Part shown: one piece after another, positions 48,500-61,677 of the stretch
Position numbering within the stretch: the stretch's first letter is position 1
Layout of the letters: every line of letters starts with the position of its first letter
Assembly: GCF_002775205.1 (NCBI RefSeq)
Contig: NC_036454.1
Span: 2,163,382 to 2,227,381, forward strand
DNA length: 64,000 nucleotides
Origin: Xiphophorus maculatus
Taxonomy: Eukaryota; Chordata; Actinopteri; Cyprinodontiformes; Poeciliidae
Direction: 5' to 3'
The notes under the pieces: generated by a model
Seen by the model: the letters and a program-made list of their open reading frames with translations, nothing else
The model's database searches: none
What the model was told of the DNA's origin: nothing
Program-made: the position numbers and the translations under genes

Positions 48500-51400
48500 T
48501 AATAATAATAAAAAAAAACATTTTTGCAGTACTGCAAATTGTAACGTGGATATTGGAATACACCGATTTTTGCTTTCATAGATTCACTAATAGAAAATAC
48601 TTGAAAATAAAATAATTTAAAGATCAGAAAATGTATGAATAAGGATAAATTCAATACCATTAAAAAAAGAAATGTTAGACTTTAGAATTTTGAACAATAA
48701 GTAAAGATATCTTCAGTTTTAGAGTTTCATAAATGTAAATAAAAAAGGTTTTACAAATAAAGATGAATAACTTCAGAGAACATAAGTCCATCTTAAATAG
48801 ATTGGTGCTGAATTTCTTCTTTTAGTCTTCGGTGATGATGATACTTGAAGTATTAATGTAATTCTTATTTGTATTATAACCAAATCAATACAAGTCACTT
48901 TAAATTCAATTCAGTTCATTAGAGTTAATATTTTATAAAACATTCATAAATCAGTAAAAATATGTTTCCAAAGAGACTTAGCCTACATGTCAAAAAATAC
49001 TTTTCATCTATCCAATATTTACCAACTAAAATGTATTTGTTTTATTTGTCTGATGTAATATTTTAATTCTACATGTTATGTTTATTTAGCTGCAAACAGA
49101 AAATCTTCATAATTACCAGAAATAAAGGCTTGAAAACATCAGTTTATATGGATCCAATCTAATGCACTCCCTTAGAAACAATCCTCAGTTCCAGTTAAAG
49201 GTTCTGTGTTTGTCCTGTAAACTGTGGGTGTTTTAGTTTGCATGGCGCACTGCTGCCACCTGTTGGACTTTTTGCTTTACTTTTTGTTTAGTATGTTTCA
49301 TTTGCTAGCGGTAGAGCAGATGAACAGACGTGTCTAATGTGAACGCCGCATTCCAGGTCGATTTCTTCGAAGCAGCTTATACTTCAATGTTTATGTTACG
49401 TTTATGTTAACATATGAGAAACGAAGTGAGTTGTCTATTGAATTTATGTTTAATTGGTTCTGGAGATATCTGTGGGCCATTCGATTATTAGCTATGTCAT
49501 TGCTAATTAGCAGGCTGTTAAGATTTCTTAGGCCGTTACGTAGCATTGCAGCTCATTATTAAGGTAGCATCCTGAGGTAGCATTGTTGTTGTACTTCTAA
49601 TGTATGTAAAACTTTCTGTTAGCTGCTCTCAGCTCATCCTGAGCTGTTTGTGTTTTGGCAGTTTCACCTCATTCTAGGTGGAAATAAAGGAAGAACTAAT
49701 TAATCTTGACTTGTGTGAAAGGAGTTTGGCTCATGGTTAGTTTTGGTACAAAACACCACAGCGAGACCATTACAGTGTTATTATGCATTACTTTGCTCAA
49801 CTCTGTTATTTAAAATGTTTTCTGTAAATTAAACTGGATTTTTCAGCTTCCTTTTAGATGCTCTTCATTTTTTTGATTTGTGTCTCATCAGCCTGAATCT
49901 GTCAAGATTGTTATGTACAGTGTGTGTGGTGTTTTTTCCTCTATTGCTGGAACTGCAGGTTTCCACTGGAGGGCATGGCTAACCTCCATACACCTGGCAC
50001 CCATCAAGCCATCAGTACAGGATAAGAAGAGCTGTCAGTCATTCAATGCCTAAGTTTTGATTTTTGTGGTACCTCCAGCCCCCTGAGTCTTTTCTAATTT
50101 ATGAGCTTGCCTCATCGCGTCCTCCTTGTGTTATTCCTCATAGTTACCACCAAGCTACTTCCTAGATTTATCATCCAGTCTCTTTCTATACAGTAACTCT
50201 CAGAGCTACAAACTCCACAACCAGGAAACTCAAGGATTCTCACTTCATCACCTGATAAACCTCACCTGGTTGCTCTCCAGTTCTACATGCTTCAAGCCTC
50301 CTGGACTCTCTCCACTCCTCCAACATTTTCTTTAAGCTTCTCCTCTCTTGACCTTGATTTTAACTCCACCAACCAACCTGGCTCACCTCTTTTCCTTTCC
50401 TTTGCAGTGCTCCAAGACACTCAGGGGTTTACTATTTATTACATCTAGCTCACAATAAGCCTGTTAAACTTTTACTACTGTCTCCTGAGAGTTCCTGCAT
50501 GTGAGTTTGAGTCTTGTCTAAAATCTAAGATATAATGTTTGTATGAATGGTTCCAGTTTCCATTTTACAGCCCTTTTTCTAATCTTGATTATAATTCCCC
50601 GAAGTTATGAAGTTCTGGCTCAAATGTAATGTTTGTGCTTTTATGGCATTTTTTAATATATATGTGTATTTATCTTTATAGTTTTAGTAACAGGCCTTTT
50701 ACTGGTTTTTCTACAATCACTATCCATCCACGAAACCAACTAAGCAGAACTTTGAACTGTATGGCTACTTATTAACCCACATACAGTATTTGGCCTGCAG
50801 TCCTGGTCAACAAAAACACAATTCATGCACATGAATAGCTGCATGTTTGAGCATACACCGTTTTGATTTATAATCTGTACTTATGAATTACTTTTTACTT
50901 GACTTTGTTTTAAATTTATTTGATTTGTAGTTGGAGTGTTGATTGATTGTAGCAACTATTATGTGTGTGCATGAGCGTTTTAAATGATATAAAGTAAATC
51001 GAAGGCCACCTGCACATGGCTACCTGGTGGGACCCAGGATGAGTCAAGCATGTCAGAGATGCTCTGTACCTCAGACCTGTTCTGTTTTATTAAAACCTTT
51101 TTAATCTTTGCTTTGTCAAACACTTCATATTTGACTCTTGTTTTGCTAAAAATTCTGAGATTACTTTTCTGTGCTCTCTTTCATTTAATAAGTGTTAAAA
51201 CCGTCTCATAGGTTTTCTTGTGTTTTGCTCCTAGATGATTCTGGTAAAGGAGCCACTACTGCCATTTACTCTCTACTCATATTCAACATAGGAAGTACTC
51301 CTGAATCAGTGCTTGCTGCTAGTCATGGCGTATGGTTGTCCACACTGAACCGGGTTCTGGTTCTGCTAGAGGTTTTTCAGCAGGTAGACTTTGCTTGGCG

Positions 51401-52130
51401 TTAGAAGGAGGAGCAGCTTCTCTTGGTCTCTCATCCTCAGTTTTGCCTTTTAAAAGTATTTAACATAGTCAGTTTTTGTAGTTACTTTAAAACTCTCTTC
51501 CCTCATAACTGGATTACTTCAGATTTAAGTCTGTAGCATTTTTTACTTTAAATTCAAAAGTACAAGCCAGAGAGAAAATGGCCTGTTATCCACCAAAGAC
51601 TTTAATAAGCTTCTCCAGAAAATTGAAGTTATAGAATAGATGAATTTTGAGGACAACAAAGGATTTAAAATGAAACAACTTTACCAATGATTCATAATTA
51701 ACAGAGGAACTAACAGACAGTTACCTGGCAACATGACAAGTCTTAGAACCGTCTCAGAGCAAAGCCAAAAAATAAATCCATCGTTTAGATCTAGGAAGAC
51801 ATTTATCAGGACGAACCCTGGATTTAGCCCAAACAGCCTGATCCACTGAGCCGATATGTCCCTTCTACTGCCACAGCACCAGCTACAGCAAACTGCAGCC
51901 ATTACAGCTATCAGCTATACTGAGAAACAAGTTTGATGCTCTTTAACAGGACTCTACATAGGAAATGACAAGATTCAAACGTTTTCTTCCTAAAGTTACT
52001 CAGAACCAGAAAACAAAAGTTCTTATTGTCAGAGATTGGGCAGTGAATGAGATCAGCTTTCTCCCATGTCATGGTGTCTGATGCTATAGAGAAAATACCA
52101 ACTATTACTGAAGACCAGACCTTAGCACTG
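48500..52130. other. gene-free stretch with old retroelement-like sequence
   Basis: No gene recognised. 49300-49790 has LTR-like features (AATAAA near 49683 and a CA-rich end), and 49960-50450 is a CT-rich block with a phrase typical of dispersed fish repeats. Neither has coding parts. The remainder is AT-rich. Confidence 0.4.
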
Positions 52131-52724
52131 GAAGTCCTAGGTTTTCGATTTCTCCCCAGACTTACTGAAACAGAGCCAAAAGAACCTGAGTCCAAACTGA
52201 CGACTCTGATGGCTCAAATTAGCATCCCTTCTTCAATTGTAAATGTGGCCATTGACCGTCAGGCCACAAGGTGGGAGTGTGAATAGTCCATGTTGGGGGT
52301 GGGTGCGATCTATGATGGTATCTATGATATCTACAGTTTAGTTAGTTTTGAAGCATACATGAAGTGTTTTTGGAGAGATGTGACCTTTTGCAGCTGATCC
52401 ATGATGTTGTGCTGCATTATCCAGGTCATTTTGCCAAATGTACATAGAGTTTGCAAAACATAGAATCTGTTTCAAGAAATATGCAAAGGTTTTTCTAAAA
52501 GAAATGAGTAATGTTTCTCTTTTAAATAAAGCTAAGAGGGTATAAAATGACAGTTTAGAAATAAACTAACCAAATTAATTGTGTTGATCCACCTCAAAAA
52601 AATCATGCAAAAAGTGTAAGCAAAAGAAATCTGGGAGACTTTGCACATGCAAATTTGCATGCAGCCTTTTGTGCTGTGGAGGATAAATAGGTGACTGCTT
52701 CACCTATTTAGTTCACAAGAACTA

Positions 52725-52985
52725 ATGGCATTTATTTCAGTCATAATCTTGCGGGGGGTGACCAAGGTTCCATCACTATGTGACAGCTGGTCAGCAAACC
52801 TGGCAAACATGATTGACATGGCAGCACTGAATGCACATGTGCTTTATCAGGCATGCATTGGGGTGCAGGAGAGACGGGTGGACTTCCTGGTTGAGCTTGC
52901 AAAAGAGTTGGGTAACTCTCATGTGAGTGAGAAGAAGGCACACAAGGAGAAACTGCTTCGGCAACAACCTTCCACACCCAGCTCA
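52725..52985 (+). pseudogene. piggyBac-family transposase, C-terminal remnant
   Basis: The frame reads AALNAHVLYQACIGVQERRV and DFLVELAKELGNSHV, matching the C-terminal region of piggyBac transposases (after the last catalytic Asp). The catalytic core is absent and the upstream part is degraded. A short Cys-containing tail follows and is cut by the LINE fragment at 53060. Confidence 0.7.
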
Positions 52986-53059
52986 GGCAAAAGGGCGAAG
53001 TGTCAGGTCAACCATCGATGCAGGATGCGTGTCCTGAGGCCGAAACATCATCAGTGACC

Positions 53060-53440
53060 CCTCACACCCCCACCATGGACTGTTCTCCCTGCTGCCCTCT
53101 GGAAAGAGGTTCTGCAGCATCCGGTGCAGGTCCACCAGGTTCCGAAACAGCTTTTTCCCACTTGCCATCAGACTGCTGAACTCTTAACTGGACTGCACTC
53201 AAAGTCTGGTCTCCACTTTATACCTTGCACATGTACAGAGCTAAATAACTTCTATTTTACTGTCAGTCCTGCACTTTATATTTTATATTTATATTCATAT
53301 TTTATACTGTATTTTATTTTACTCACAACATTGAAACCTCAAACGTTGTCCTGAGCCGAATGCAACGAAATTTCGTTCTGTATTCACCCTGCGCATGCAA
53401 AATGACAACAAAGTCAGTATAAGTCGAAGTTGAAGTCTAA
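53060..53440 (+). mobile_element. 3' end of a CR1/L2-type LINE
   Basis: In the plus frame the end of the protein reads GKRFCSIRCRSTRFRNSFFP and LAIRLLNS, then TAA at 53185-53187. This is homologous in pattern to the C-terminus of the LINE at 43300. The 3'UTR ends near CAACGAAATTTCGTTCTG. Strongly 5'-truncated. Confidence 0.8.
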
Positions 53441-54009
53441 GGAACAATTGTACAACTGTGAGATGCGTTGAGGCCGTTAACAGGTACTTATAAGGTAATG
53501 GCCTTATTTACAGAACAAAAGCACCTGCTAGATAAAATCCTTCAGGTCAGTTGGACTATCTCTAGACTGAATAGGTAGAAATGCTCAATGGACTAACTCC
53601 AGTACTTCCACTTCCACTATTAGTACTAGGTTTTTGATTTCTCCCCAGACTTACTGAAACAATGCCAAAAGAACCAACAACTCTGATGGCTCAAATTAGC
53701 ATCCATTCTTCAATTGTAAATGTGGTCGTTGACCGTCAGGCCAGAAGGTAGGAGTGTGAATAGTCCATGTTGGGGGTGGGTATCTATGATACCAACAGGA
53801 GATCAGATCTCCTGTAGGTAATGCTCTTCAGTTTAGTTTTGAAGCATACATGAAGTGTTTTTGGAGAGATGTGACCTTTTGCAGCTGATGTTGTGCTGCA
53901 TTATCCAGTCTAAGTCTAAGGAACAATTGTGCAACTGTGAGATGCGTTGAGGCCATTACCAGGGTACTTATAAGGTAATGGCCTTATTTACAGAACAAAA
54001 GCAATCCTT

Positions 54010-54710
54010 CAGGTCATTTGGCCTATCTCTAGATGTCAAAGTGGAGTCAAAGTGGACTAACTCCAGCACTTCTTAAATGAATTCACCTCCTCAATGCTGA
54101 GGCTTTATAGGCGCAGAATGAAGTCCAGATACACCTGGATAAACTCAGGTATGCAGCCATTCTACAAATTACTCTGTTGCTTTTTATGAATTATTTCATA
54201 TAAATGTATTGTTTACTTCATTTTTTCTACAGCAGGAGAAGTTGTGTCAAAAAAAACGGAACAGACTAAATTTCTAAATGTTTCTAAATGTGTGAAAAAA
54301 CCCCAAAACAAATAAAAAGTCCACCATCATCCTCATTCCAAACATGTTCACTTTCATTTTCATCACTTGGTTCATGTTCACATTATTTATTGACTGTATG
54401 GAAGAATATCAAATATATTTTGAATTTAACTGAAGATATGAAATAATACAATATATAATATACAATAAAATAAAATGACTTAAATCTTATTGTATAGACT
54501 AGGTCATCAAATCAGTCTGTGAACTGCGATGCCTGTAGAGATTTTTAATGTCCAGCAGGTGTCAGTATTCAGTGACGCAGCATCGACACAGTTTTGCTTT
54601 GGGTCGAAACGATGACGCCTCATTTACCCATCACTATGTAATAGATTTCATACTGATCCTTTCAGACATGGATTCATACAGCTGCTGGAGAAGGGGAACA
54701 GGAGGTTCTA
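54010..54710. other. gene-free AT-rich spacer
   Basis: No feature supported. Confidence 0.5.
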
Positions 54711-54713
54711 CAT

Positions 54714-54913
54714 CAGGGGAGCCCAAAGTGGGTCCTCGAGGTTATTCATCCTGCATGTTTTAGTCTCTCCCTGGTTTAACACACCTGGATCCAATGACGG
54801 CTCGTTAGAAGGTCTAAGAAGAACATTGACATGCTGAAAAGGTTGTTGGTACCAGGGAGAGAACTAAAACATGCAGGATGCCGGCCCTCCAGGACCCACT
54901 TTGGACACCCCTG
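54714..54913. mobile_element. 200-base hAT-like MITE
   Basis: Inverted ends CAGGGGAGCCCAAAGTGGGT and its near complement, with inner inverted parts CATCCTGCATGTTTTAGT and CTAAAACATGCAGGATG. Flanks TTCTACAT and ATCTACAC share 6 of 8 bases, fitting an 8-base duplication. CAGGGG ends fit hAT elements. No coding content. Confidence 0.75.
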
Positions 54914-54919
54914 ATCTAC

Positions 54920-57900
54920 ACGTTCTAGTTTTAAAGCAGCTTAATCTTTCAAGCTCTATTACAGAACTAGGAACAGGTGATCCCTTTCCTAAATCAGTCA
55001 CCTGGTACAGCTGCCTTGCCACGCTTGCAGCCTCAACACAAGGCTTGATACATCTTCATAGAAATCCTCCTATTTACTGACACACAAGGACATCACTACA
55101 TCCAACGGTGGCAAGACAATTACAGCAGGAAATGAAAATCTCCCAAATTGATTTTTTACTGTCAAATGAGGAAAATAGTTTAAGTTCATACTTAGTATGT
55201 TCAGTAATTTTGGTTTTGAGTACAGAAAAATATACTGTAAAATACTGAAAAATAAATGAAATATATATATTTTTTATTTTAAAAAATTCATGTGATTAGC
55301 AAATAATTTTACTGGTTCAGCTGTGTCACTACACTGCTACAAAAATAAGTTGTTAAATTAAATTATCATTTAAAAATATTTCTTGCATAGTGGAGCTATT
55401 CTTCCTGGATTGTCATAAATGAGTTGAACTGGAACCATTTTCTGCCCAGGGCCCCAGAAACCCTTTGTTCGTCTCTGCCTGTCTTACATTGATTTCTTCC
55501 TGGTTCTAAAGATTCATTTGTAGGATCAACTGTTACCTCGCAGACCCTTTGACAGGTGGAGATGGGCACCATCACCCCTCCTGACCCCAGTGGCACAAAG
55601 GGTAGAAGAAAAAGGATGGATGGATTTTACTCCACATCTAAGGAACAGAAGCGTTTGCATTAATTGCGCAGCCTGAGCAACAATCAGCATCACTCTCCTC
55701 AGGTGCGCCAGTCTTCAAACTGCAGAGAAACTTTACAGATTGTTGATCTGTAAACCTGCAGAGTTTCACTGACAGGAACCAGAATCTGGATCTACAGAAC
55801 CTGCAGGTTGGGACGAAATAAAGGTAAAAACACAACCAGAACCGAGGCTGTGCAGCGTCACTGCTGATTGTTTGCATGAGCAAAAATAACTGATAGATAT
55901 TTAACAAGTTAAATTCAGCGGTGAGTTCATGGAGCCACGGACTGATTCACAGGAAAATCTCCCCAAAATAGGAAGAAATGCAGATTTTATTCATCCCTTT
56001 ATGAACAAAACTGTTTCAAAAGTTCAAACTTTATTGAAACTTTTGAAAGTAAAACAAACTGTCATCTACTCGGTAAATTGGTTAGAAGTGTGAAGCATCA
56101 TCAATAATTGGAAATCAGTAGAAATATTTCAGAGATGAAATCAGATCAGATTCACCTGAACTTTGAGCAGCTTTCAGAAAATCAGACCTCAGGTGGTTAA
56201 AACGCAACAAGTCAGAGCAATGAAAGAATCTGGAGCTGCTGCTTATGAATGTAGCTCATAATCACGTTCATAGTCATGATTATCACGTTCTTTTTCTTTC
56301 TATTAATCTGTTGTTAGGGCAGCTCATGCCCAGTTCACATAAATTACCGTAGATTTAGAGATTTATACCTGAAAGTCTTTATTTGTCTCAACCTTTAGGA
56401 TTTTAGTTGCTTATTTTACTATTAGTCTGGGAGCAGATTTATTTATTTCATTTTCAGAAATAAATATTGTTGTGTGCAAACACTGAAAGGTGAGATTAGG
56501 TTTGGGGAACATTATAAAATAGTTTTAAAATGTTTCATTTATCATCCCTTTATGATGCATTTATTTTTACTGTATTTTCTCTGAAGTTTAACAAGCTGCA
56601 TCGATAATTAAAGTTGTTTACAGGAAGCATCCATAAGATAAAAAAGCCAACTCTCCTGTAAATCAAGAAGCTTTTTCAGTTTAATTAAATCCTTTATGTT
56701 ACTCTCAGTTTATCGTCTGACGTCAGAACCATGTTGAGTGTTTTGTAGCTGAGCTGTAATGAATCTTTTCAATCCGTCCAGGTGATTCCCGCTCAGCGTT
56801 TCCACACCAACAGGCTTCAGTCTTTTGCATCTTATTTTCCTTTGTAAATAATATGGACGATGCAAATTTCAGCTCCCGCTACATCAGGACGTGTTCAGTT
56901 GGTTCTGTGGGTCTCGGATCAGAATCCAGTTTTAGGGAAACGTATGCAAATCCATGGAAACGTTGAGCAGGTCTGCAGAGAGCCGCTGTGTCAGAGAGGA
57001 GCGTCGGGCTGCAGGTAGGAACGCTGACTGCACAGGAGACGCATGAGAGTCAATTTAAAATCAGATTTTATGTTGATTTTAAAGGAACTTCATTATTGTG
57101 AGGGTTGAATTAGTTTCAGGGTTTTTCTACAGTCGATATTCTGACTTTCCACCAGGAAGAGTTCAGTGATCAACGTTCTTGTTTTCCATCAGACTGTAGC
57201 CGTCAGGTTCCTCAGAGTTTTGAGTCAAACGTGTTTCATCCAGTTGGAATAGTTTTAGTATTTTTCAAAATGTTTTACATTTAAAAAATCTTCTAACATA
57301 AACAGATTCCAGCAGGTTCAGGTAGACTGTTTGATTTTATTTTTCCAAAGGTTCATGGATCTGATCTGATCCTCTGATTAAAAATATTTAGTTTATTTTC
57401 TCTGTCTGAGCTCATCAGCTGATCTTTTACATAGTTTTCAACAATTTTTAGGATGAAATGTTTCCTAGTTTGGTGCTTATTGGTTTTAGGCTGAGGAAAC
57501 TGGCCTGTTTCCATGACGACCAGCATGACGAGTTAGTTTGGGTTCTGAGTTCTGATCCGCATCCAGTGACGGTTCCAACAGATCCAAACTGAACTCTGCA
57601 CAGCTTCATCTATGAGACACGAAGCAGAAATATTGGTCATGGTGAAAATTAATTTTACCTTTTAGGTTTGCATCTGGTTTATTAAATGATGTAAACATGG
57701 AGGAGAGTTCTGGGTTCTGGGTTCTGGGTTGTGTTCCGGATCCGTCTCATAGTTACAGTCAGGCTGTATCAGTAAAGTTATTGCTACATATTCAGAGATG
57801 AAAAATATTTGATTGTTACTAATGCAGAAAGCTGATTGTTTGCAAGAGGGATCTTGGTTTGATCCACTGTGTAATCAGGCAGTTACTGGATCATCTGACA

Positions 57901-58680
57901 GTCAGAAGCAGAACCAGACAGCCTGGGTTCAGGTCACAAAGCAGCTCTGTAGGTTTTCAGGAGGTTTCATTTCTGTTTGTGACCTGATGTTGAAACTACG
58001 GGTTCATAAAGTCTCGTGTGACTTTTGTCGCCCCAAAGGGAGAAGATGCAGAAAAACCCCAGACTGGGATTCAAACCCACAACCTTCTTGCTGCAGGGCT
58101 TCAGTTCTGCTTAGGAACCTTCAGCAGCTGATTAAACCCAAATGTTTCAGCTTGGTCTTGGGGACAAAAGTTCTGGGTTGTTTCTGTTGTCATGGTGATT
58201 TAAGACGACAAACCTGGAAATCTTATTATAAATGTGAAAGTCTGGTCAGTGAGCAGCAGAACGAGTTCGGGTCAGGATTCACAGCTGGGAGAGTTTAGCT
58301 GCTGACCACTGGTCCACCAACGATCTTTGATTTGGAGTAAAAAGTGACTGTAGGATCGACTGAAGGCCAGGAAATGAGCTGCTTACGTGCATTACCTGTT
58401 ATGTTGCTTCTGAAATGATTTATAGCAGCTCAGATTTTATCCTGAAGGTGGAAGATAAAACAGAACAGATGAAGATAAAACAGAACAGATGAAGAAATGA
58501 ACCGGGATAGTTTACAGTTTAGCAGATCAACGGCTGGAGGAATCCAGGAAACTGTTTACTGAAAAACTGTGACTTTCTCTCTGACCAGGAGTTGTTATCG
58601 GGTCAGAACCGTCAGTTTGGGAACTTTCTCATGTTTTAGTGATTACAGTGAGAAATATTTAGTGTGTCTGTTTTTCTCCC
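54920..58680. other. spacer upstream of the RING gene
   Basis: No gene seen. A non-coding first exon of the RING gene may lie here (for example ending at a GCTGCAG|GTAGGA near 57014), but this is a guess. A tRNA-derived fragment is at 58015-58120. The 161-codon frame 57813-58298 crosses it. Confidence 0.4.
58015..58120 (-). mobile_element. tRNA-derived SINE-like fragment
   Basis: On the minus strand GGGTTTGAATCCCAGTCTGG holds a B box and continues into GGGGTTTTTCTGCATCTTCT, a phrase common in fish repeats. No complete tRNA. Confidence 0.5.
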
Positions 58681-58699
58681 TCCCAGCTGTGAGGAAGTC

Positions 58700-58711
58700 A
58701 TGATGGAGTGA
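58700..58711 (+). promoter_or_regulatory. short upstream ORF (ATG ATG GAG TGA)
   Basis: Directly after the likely acceptor CTCCCTCCCAG at 58675-58685, a three-codon frame precedes the main start at 58801. It could dampen translation of the RING protein. Only the sequence supports it. Confidence 0.4.
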
Positions 58712-58800
58712 AGACTGAAGCTGGAACCAAACACAGCTGCTCCCCGTTCTCCAGCCGCTCCCGTTCTCCTGAAGCTCCGCCTCCATCCAGCGGCTCGGTC

Positions 58801-61512
58801 ATGAATCCGTACGGAGACGATGTGTCTGGGTTTTCTGGCGGTCCGGTTCCGTACTCGGCCTCTAACCCCAGTTACTCCGTGGATCCGTTGGTTCCTCCGT
58901 TCGTCCAGACGGGTCGCAGCACTCTGCCCCCCCCAGTTGCTCATTTACCCCCCGCCCTCATTGGCCCCGCCCTCCCTGGCCCCGCCCCCAGCTCCATACT
59001 GCCGCTGCCGGCCTTCAGCCCCACCGGTAACCCGTATGCCCCCACCGGCCTCCAGCCGCCCCAGCTCTCCGTCCCGGACCTCCAGCCGCCCCGAGACGAG
59101 TCGGGTCCGGACTTGGAGTGCGCCATCTGCTTCAGCGAGTTCAACAACGTCTTCCGCTGCCCCAAGATGCTGAACTGTAAGCACACCTTCTGCCTGGAGT
59201 GCCTGGCGCGTATGAACGTCAAGTCTCTGGAGCCCGGCGCCATCCAGTGCCCGCTGTGCCGCGGCCTGACCCCGCTGCCCCCCCTCGGCCTGCCCAAGCT
59301 GGCCACCGACTCGGACGTCCTGTCCTACCTGCCGGCCGCCATGCAGAGGGTCTACAGCATCCGCTTCATCCGCAACAAGGGGAAGCTGCAGGTCAAAAGG
59401 TCAGCCTCACCTGGAGTCACACGGTTTCAGGCTTTTCTGTCTAAAACAGAACAGATTCGACTTCCTGCAGAATTTCACTTCCTTTAAAACTAAAAGGTCA
59501 GGGGTCACTGTGTTACTGTGGCAACGCTCACTCAGCAGATTTTCACCTGCGTTCAAATTAAAACTGGTGTTAAACGTTTGTGCCGCTCTCACTTTAACAA
59601 TGTTTCCAAAGGTCATCAGAGGTCAACCAGCCAAACCTCCTTAACACATTTAACCATGTGGTGTCAATCAGCTGATTCAAAGATTTTAGCTGCACAAACA
59701 ATTAATTTATAAAAACTGTCTGTGGGTCTGTGGCGGGCTGACGGCTGGAAACAATTTTTTATTATAAACAATTTTTGCTGCACAAATGTAACGGATTGAT
59801 ATTTTATTAGATCTTAATACGGGGTCTTGGCTGACCTTTGACCTCTGGAAACTTAATATCTTTAAAATGACAGCAGCACAAACAAAACATCGACACAAAT
59901 TTTGTTCACATTGTTTAATTTGAAGAAGGTGGTGATGAAACTTCAGGTCAGTTTCATCTTTTTGTTCTGTGAAATTTTTCATTCTACTAATAAAATCCAA
60001 GATGTCCGTTCAGACGGCAAACGCTGTGAAAAGTATGAAATATGATTTAGTTCCAGAAAATATCAAAAATCAAATTTTTTCAGGGTTAAAGGTCAGAATT
60101 AGATCGTTGAATCTGCTGAGTGAAAGCAGCCAAATGAATCTGAAGTTGAGCTGCAGAGTTTTTGCTCCATTAAACTGAAAATCCTGCAGAAGTTCAACCT
60201 GCTGGATGAGATTGACCTTTAACCTTTCGACCTTTAACCTTTCGATCAGACGTTTAATTTATCTTGAAGAGTTTTAACCTCCTGGCTGACAGAGTTCTGA
60301 GATAATTCTGGATTATTTAATCTCAGATAAAATCTAACGTTGTTTGAACAGACGGACCTGCTGCTGGTTCAGACTCCAACGGAACCAAAAACACCAAAAC
60401 TGAGCTGCAAACTCAGTGACTGTTTATCAACGAGGCCTGCAGCAGGTCAAAGGTCAGCTTTATTGGAATGTTTTTGTGTTGCTGGATCATTTTATTGGAG
60501 CTGGTTAGTTATTAAAACCTGGCTCAGATACAGTGGAGTAGCTTAGCAGCGGCTAAACGCCGTAAACTGAAATAATCGGAGGAAAAACAAACTGCAGGAT
60601 TTTTCCACCACTCAGGTTTCAGATCTGCTGATTCGTCCCTTTAATGTCAAGGTCATATTAAGGTCAATGAGTCTGAGATCTGGACGGAGTAATAAATCTG
60701 AAAACAGCCATAAATAAACGTGTGGAATTAATGACTATTTAATAATTAATATAAAAGATAAACATCAGAATCTGATCTGAGAGGAACAGAACCTGGAGGC
60801 TCTAAAACTGTCACCAGGTAAAAATAACTTTATTAAAGCAAAATACTTTTTTAGATAAAATGTGCTACATATTTACATTTAACCTTATAACAGAGGATAC
60901 GGTTAAATTGGTTAAATGTGTCTTAAGCTGAGAGTTGATCAGTTTCCCTCTCAGACCAGGCTTCATGGCCTAGTCCAAGTCTTTAACTCCAGAGCTGAGC
61001 CCTGGTGTGAGGAAACTGGGTCTGGTCCATATTTGGTTGGTTTTTGTCGCTCCAGAAGCTTCATGCTGGTCTTTTAGGAACCAGCCTGGATGTTTTTGAT
61101 CTGTGAAGAAATGAACCAAAAACAACCAATCAGAGTCAGGAGGCGGGGCTTAGCGCTGTCTATCAACCTCATGTAGGACAAACGGCTCCCTGTCAGGATC
61201 TCTGTTTTTCTGTGGCCTTACATCCAGTTTGGTTCTGACGGATCCGGTTCTGTCTGCAGGTCCTCTGACGGGCCGGGCCGGTTGGGTCGGCCGGGCCGCC
61301 GGTCCGTGACCTCTCTCAGGTCGGTGAACCGGACTCTGGACGTGGGGCGTCCCAGCCCGACCTCCAGGGACAGCAGGGGGGAGGCGGGCGGTTTGGGCGG
61401 CGCCCTGTTCCGCCTGACGGGCCGACCCGTCTGCCGGGCCTTCCTCCTCACCGCGGTGGTGATGATGATGGTCCTCCTCACCGGAATCATCATCTACCTC
61501 ATCAGCAAATGA
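58801..61512 (+). CDS. RING-finger E3 ligase-like protein with C-terminal membrane anchor, 283 aa
   Basis: Two coding exons, 58801-59399 and 61260-61512. Donor AAAAG|GTCAGC and acceptor TCTGCAG join in frame to 284 codons. Residues 1-105 are Pro/Ser-rich and disordered. A C3HC4 RING spans about 107-152: CAIC, LNCKHTFCLEC and CPLC. An Arg-rich linker follows in exon 2. Residues about 258-280 form a hydrophobic helix (FLLTAVVMMMVLLTGIIIYL) three residues from the end, so it is tail-anchored. RING plus C-terminal membrane helix fits the RNF182/RNF183/RNF223/RNF225-type group of ubiquitin ligases of endomembranes; I cannot pick the orthologue. The GTG-led open extension to 58708 is in the leader. 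Exon 1 is GC-rich and exon 2 even more so, unlike the flanks. Confidence 0.85.
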
Positions 61513-61645
61513 CTGACCTGACATCACTTCCTGTCTGCTGGGAGGAAGAAAACTGAAATATTTTATTTTAAACCCTGGAGTCTGAGCGGAGCGGGACGCA
61601 GCGGACCTTCATCTTCCTCATTTGGGTCAAAACGAACTTCTGGTT

Positions 61646-61677
61646 CATGATGATGATGATGATGATGATGGTGATGC
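61646..61677. repeat. (GAT)n microsatellite in the 3'UTR
   Basis: Ten or so ATG/GAT trinucleotides in the 3'UTR of the RING gene. Confidence 0.9.

Larger units (their letters stand above)
52135..53910. repeat. local duplicated blocks flanking transposon remnants
   Basis: 52135-52440 is repeated at 53625-53910 (shared AATAGTCCATGTTGGGGGTG and GTTTTGAAGCATACATGAAG). A second pair, 53438-53525 and 53918-54005, shares GTGAGATGCGTTGAGGCC and ACTTATAAGGTAATGGCCTT. The pairs are in direct orientation and a few per cent different. Confidence 0.85.

Noticed and set aside
57813-58298. 161-codon plus frame with several Cys residues
   Set aside because: It spans a tRNA-derived repeat; no domain and no supporting splice or promoter signals.
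58708-58800. N-terminal extension of the RING protein
   Set aside because: The extension starts with GTG, not ATG; the first in-frame ATG is at 58801.
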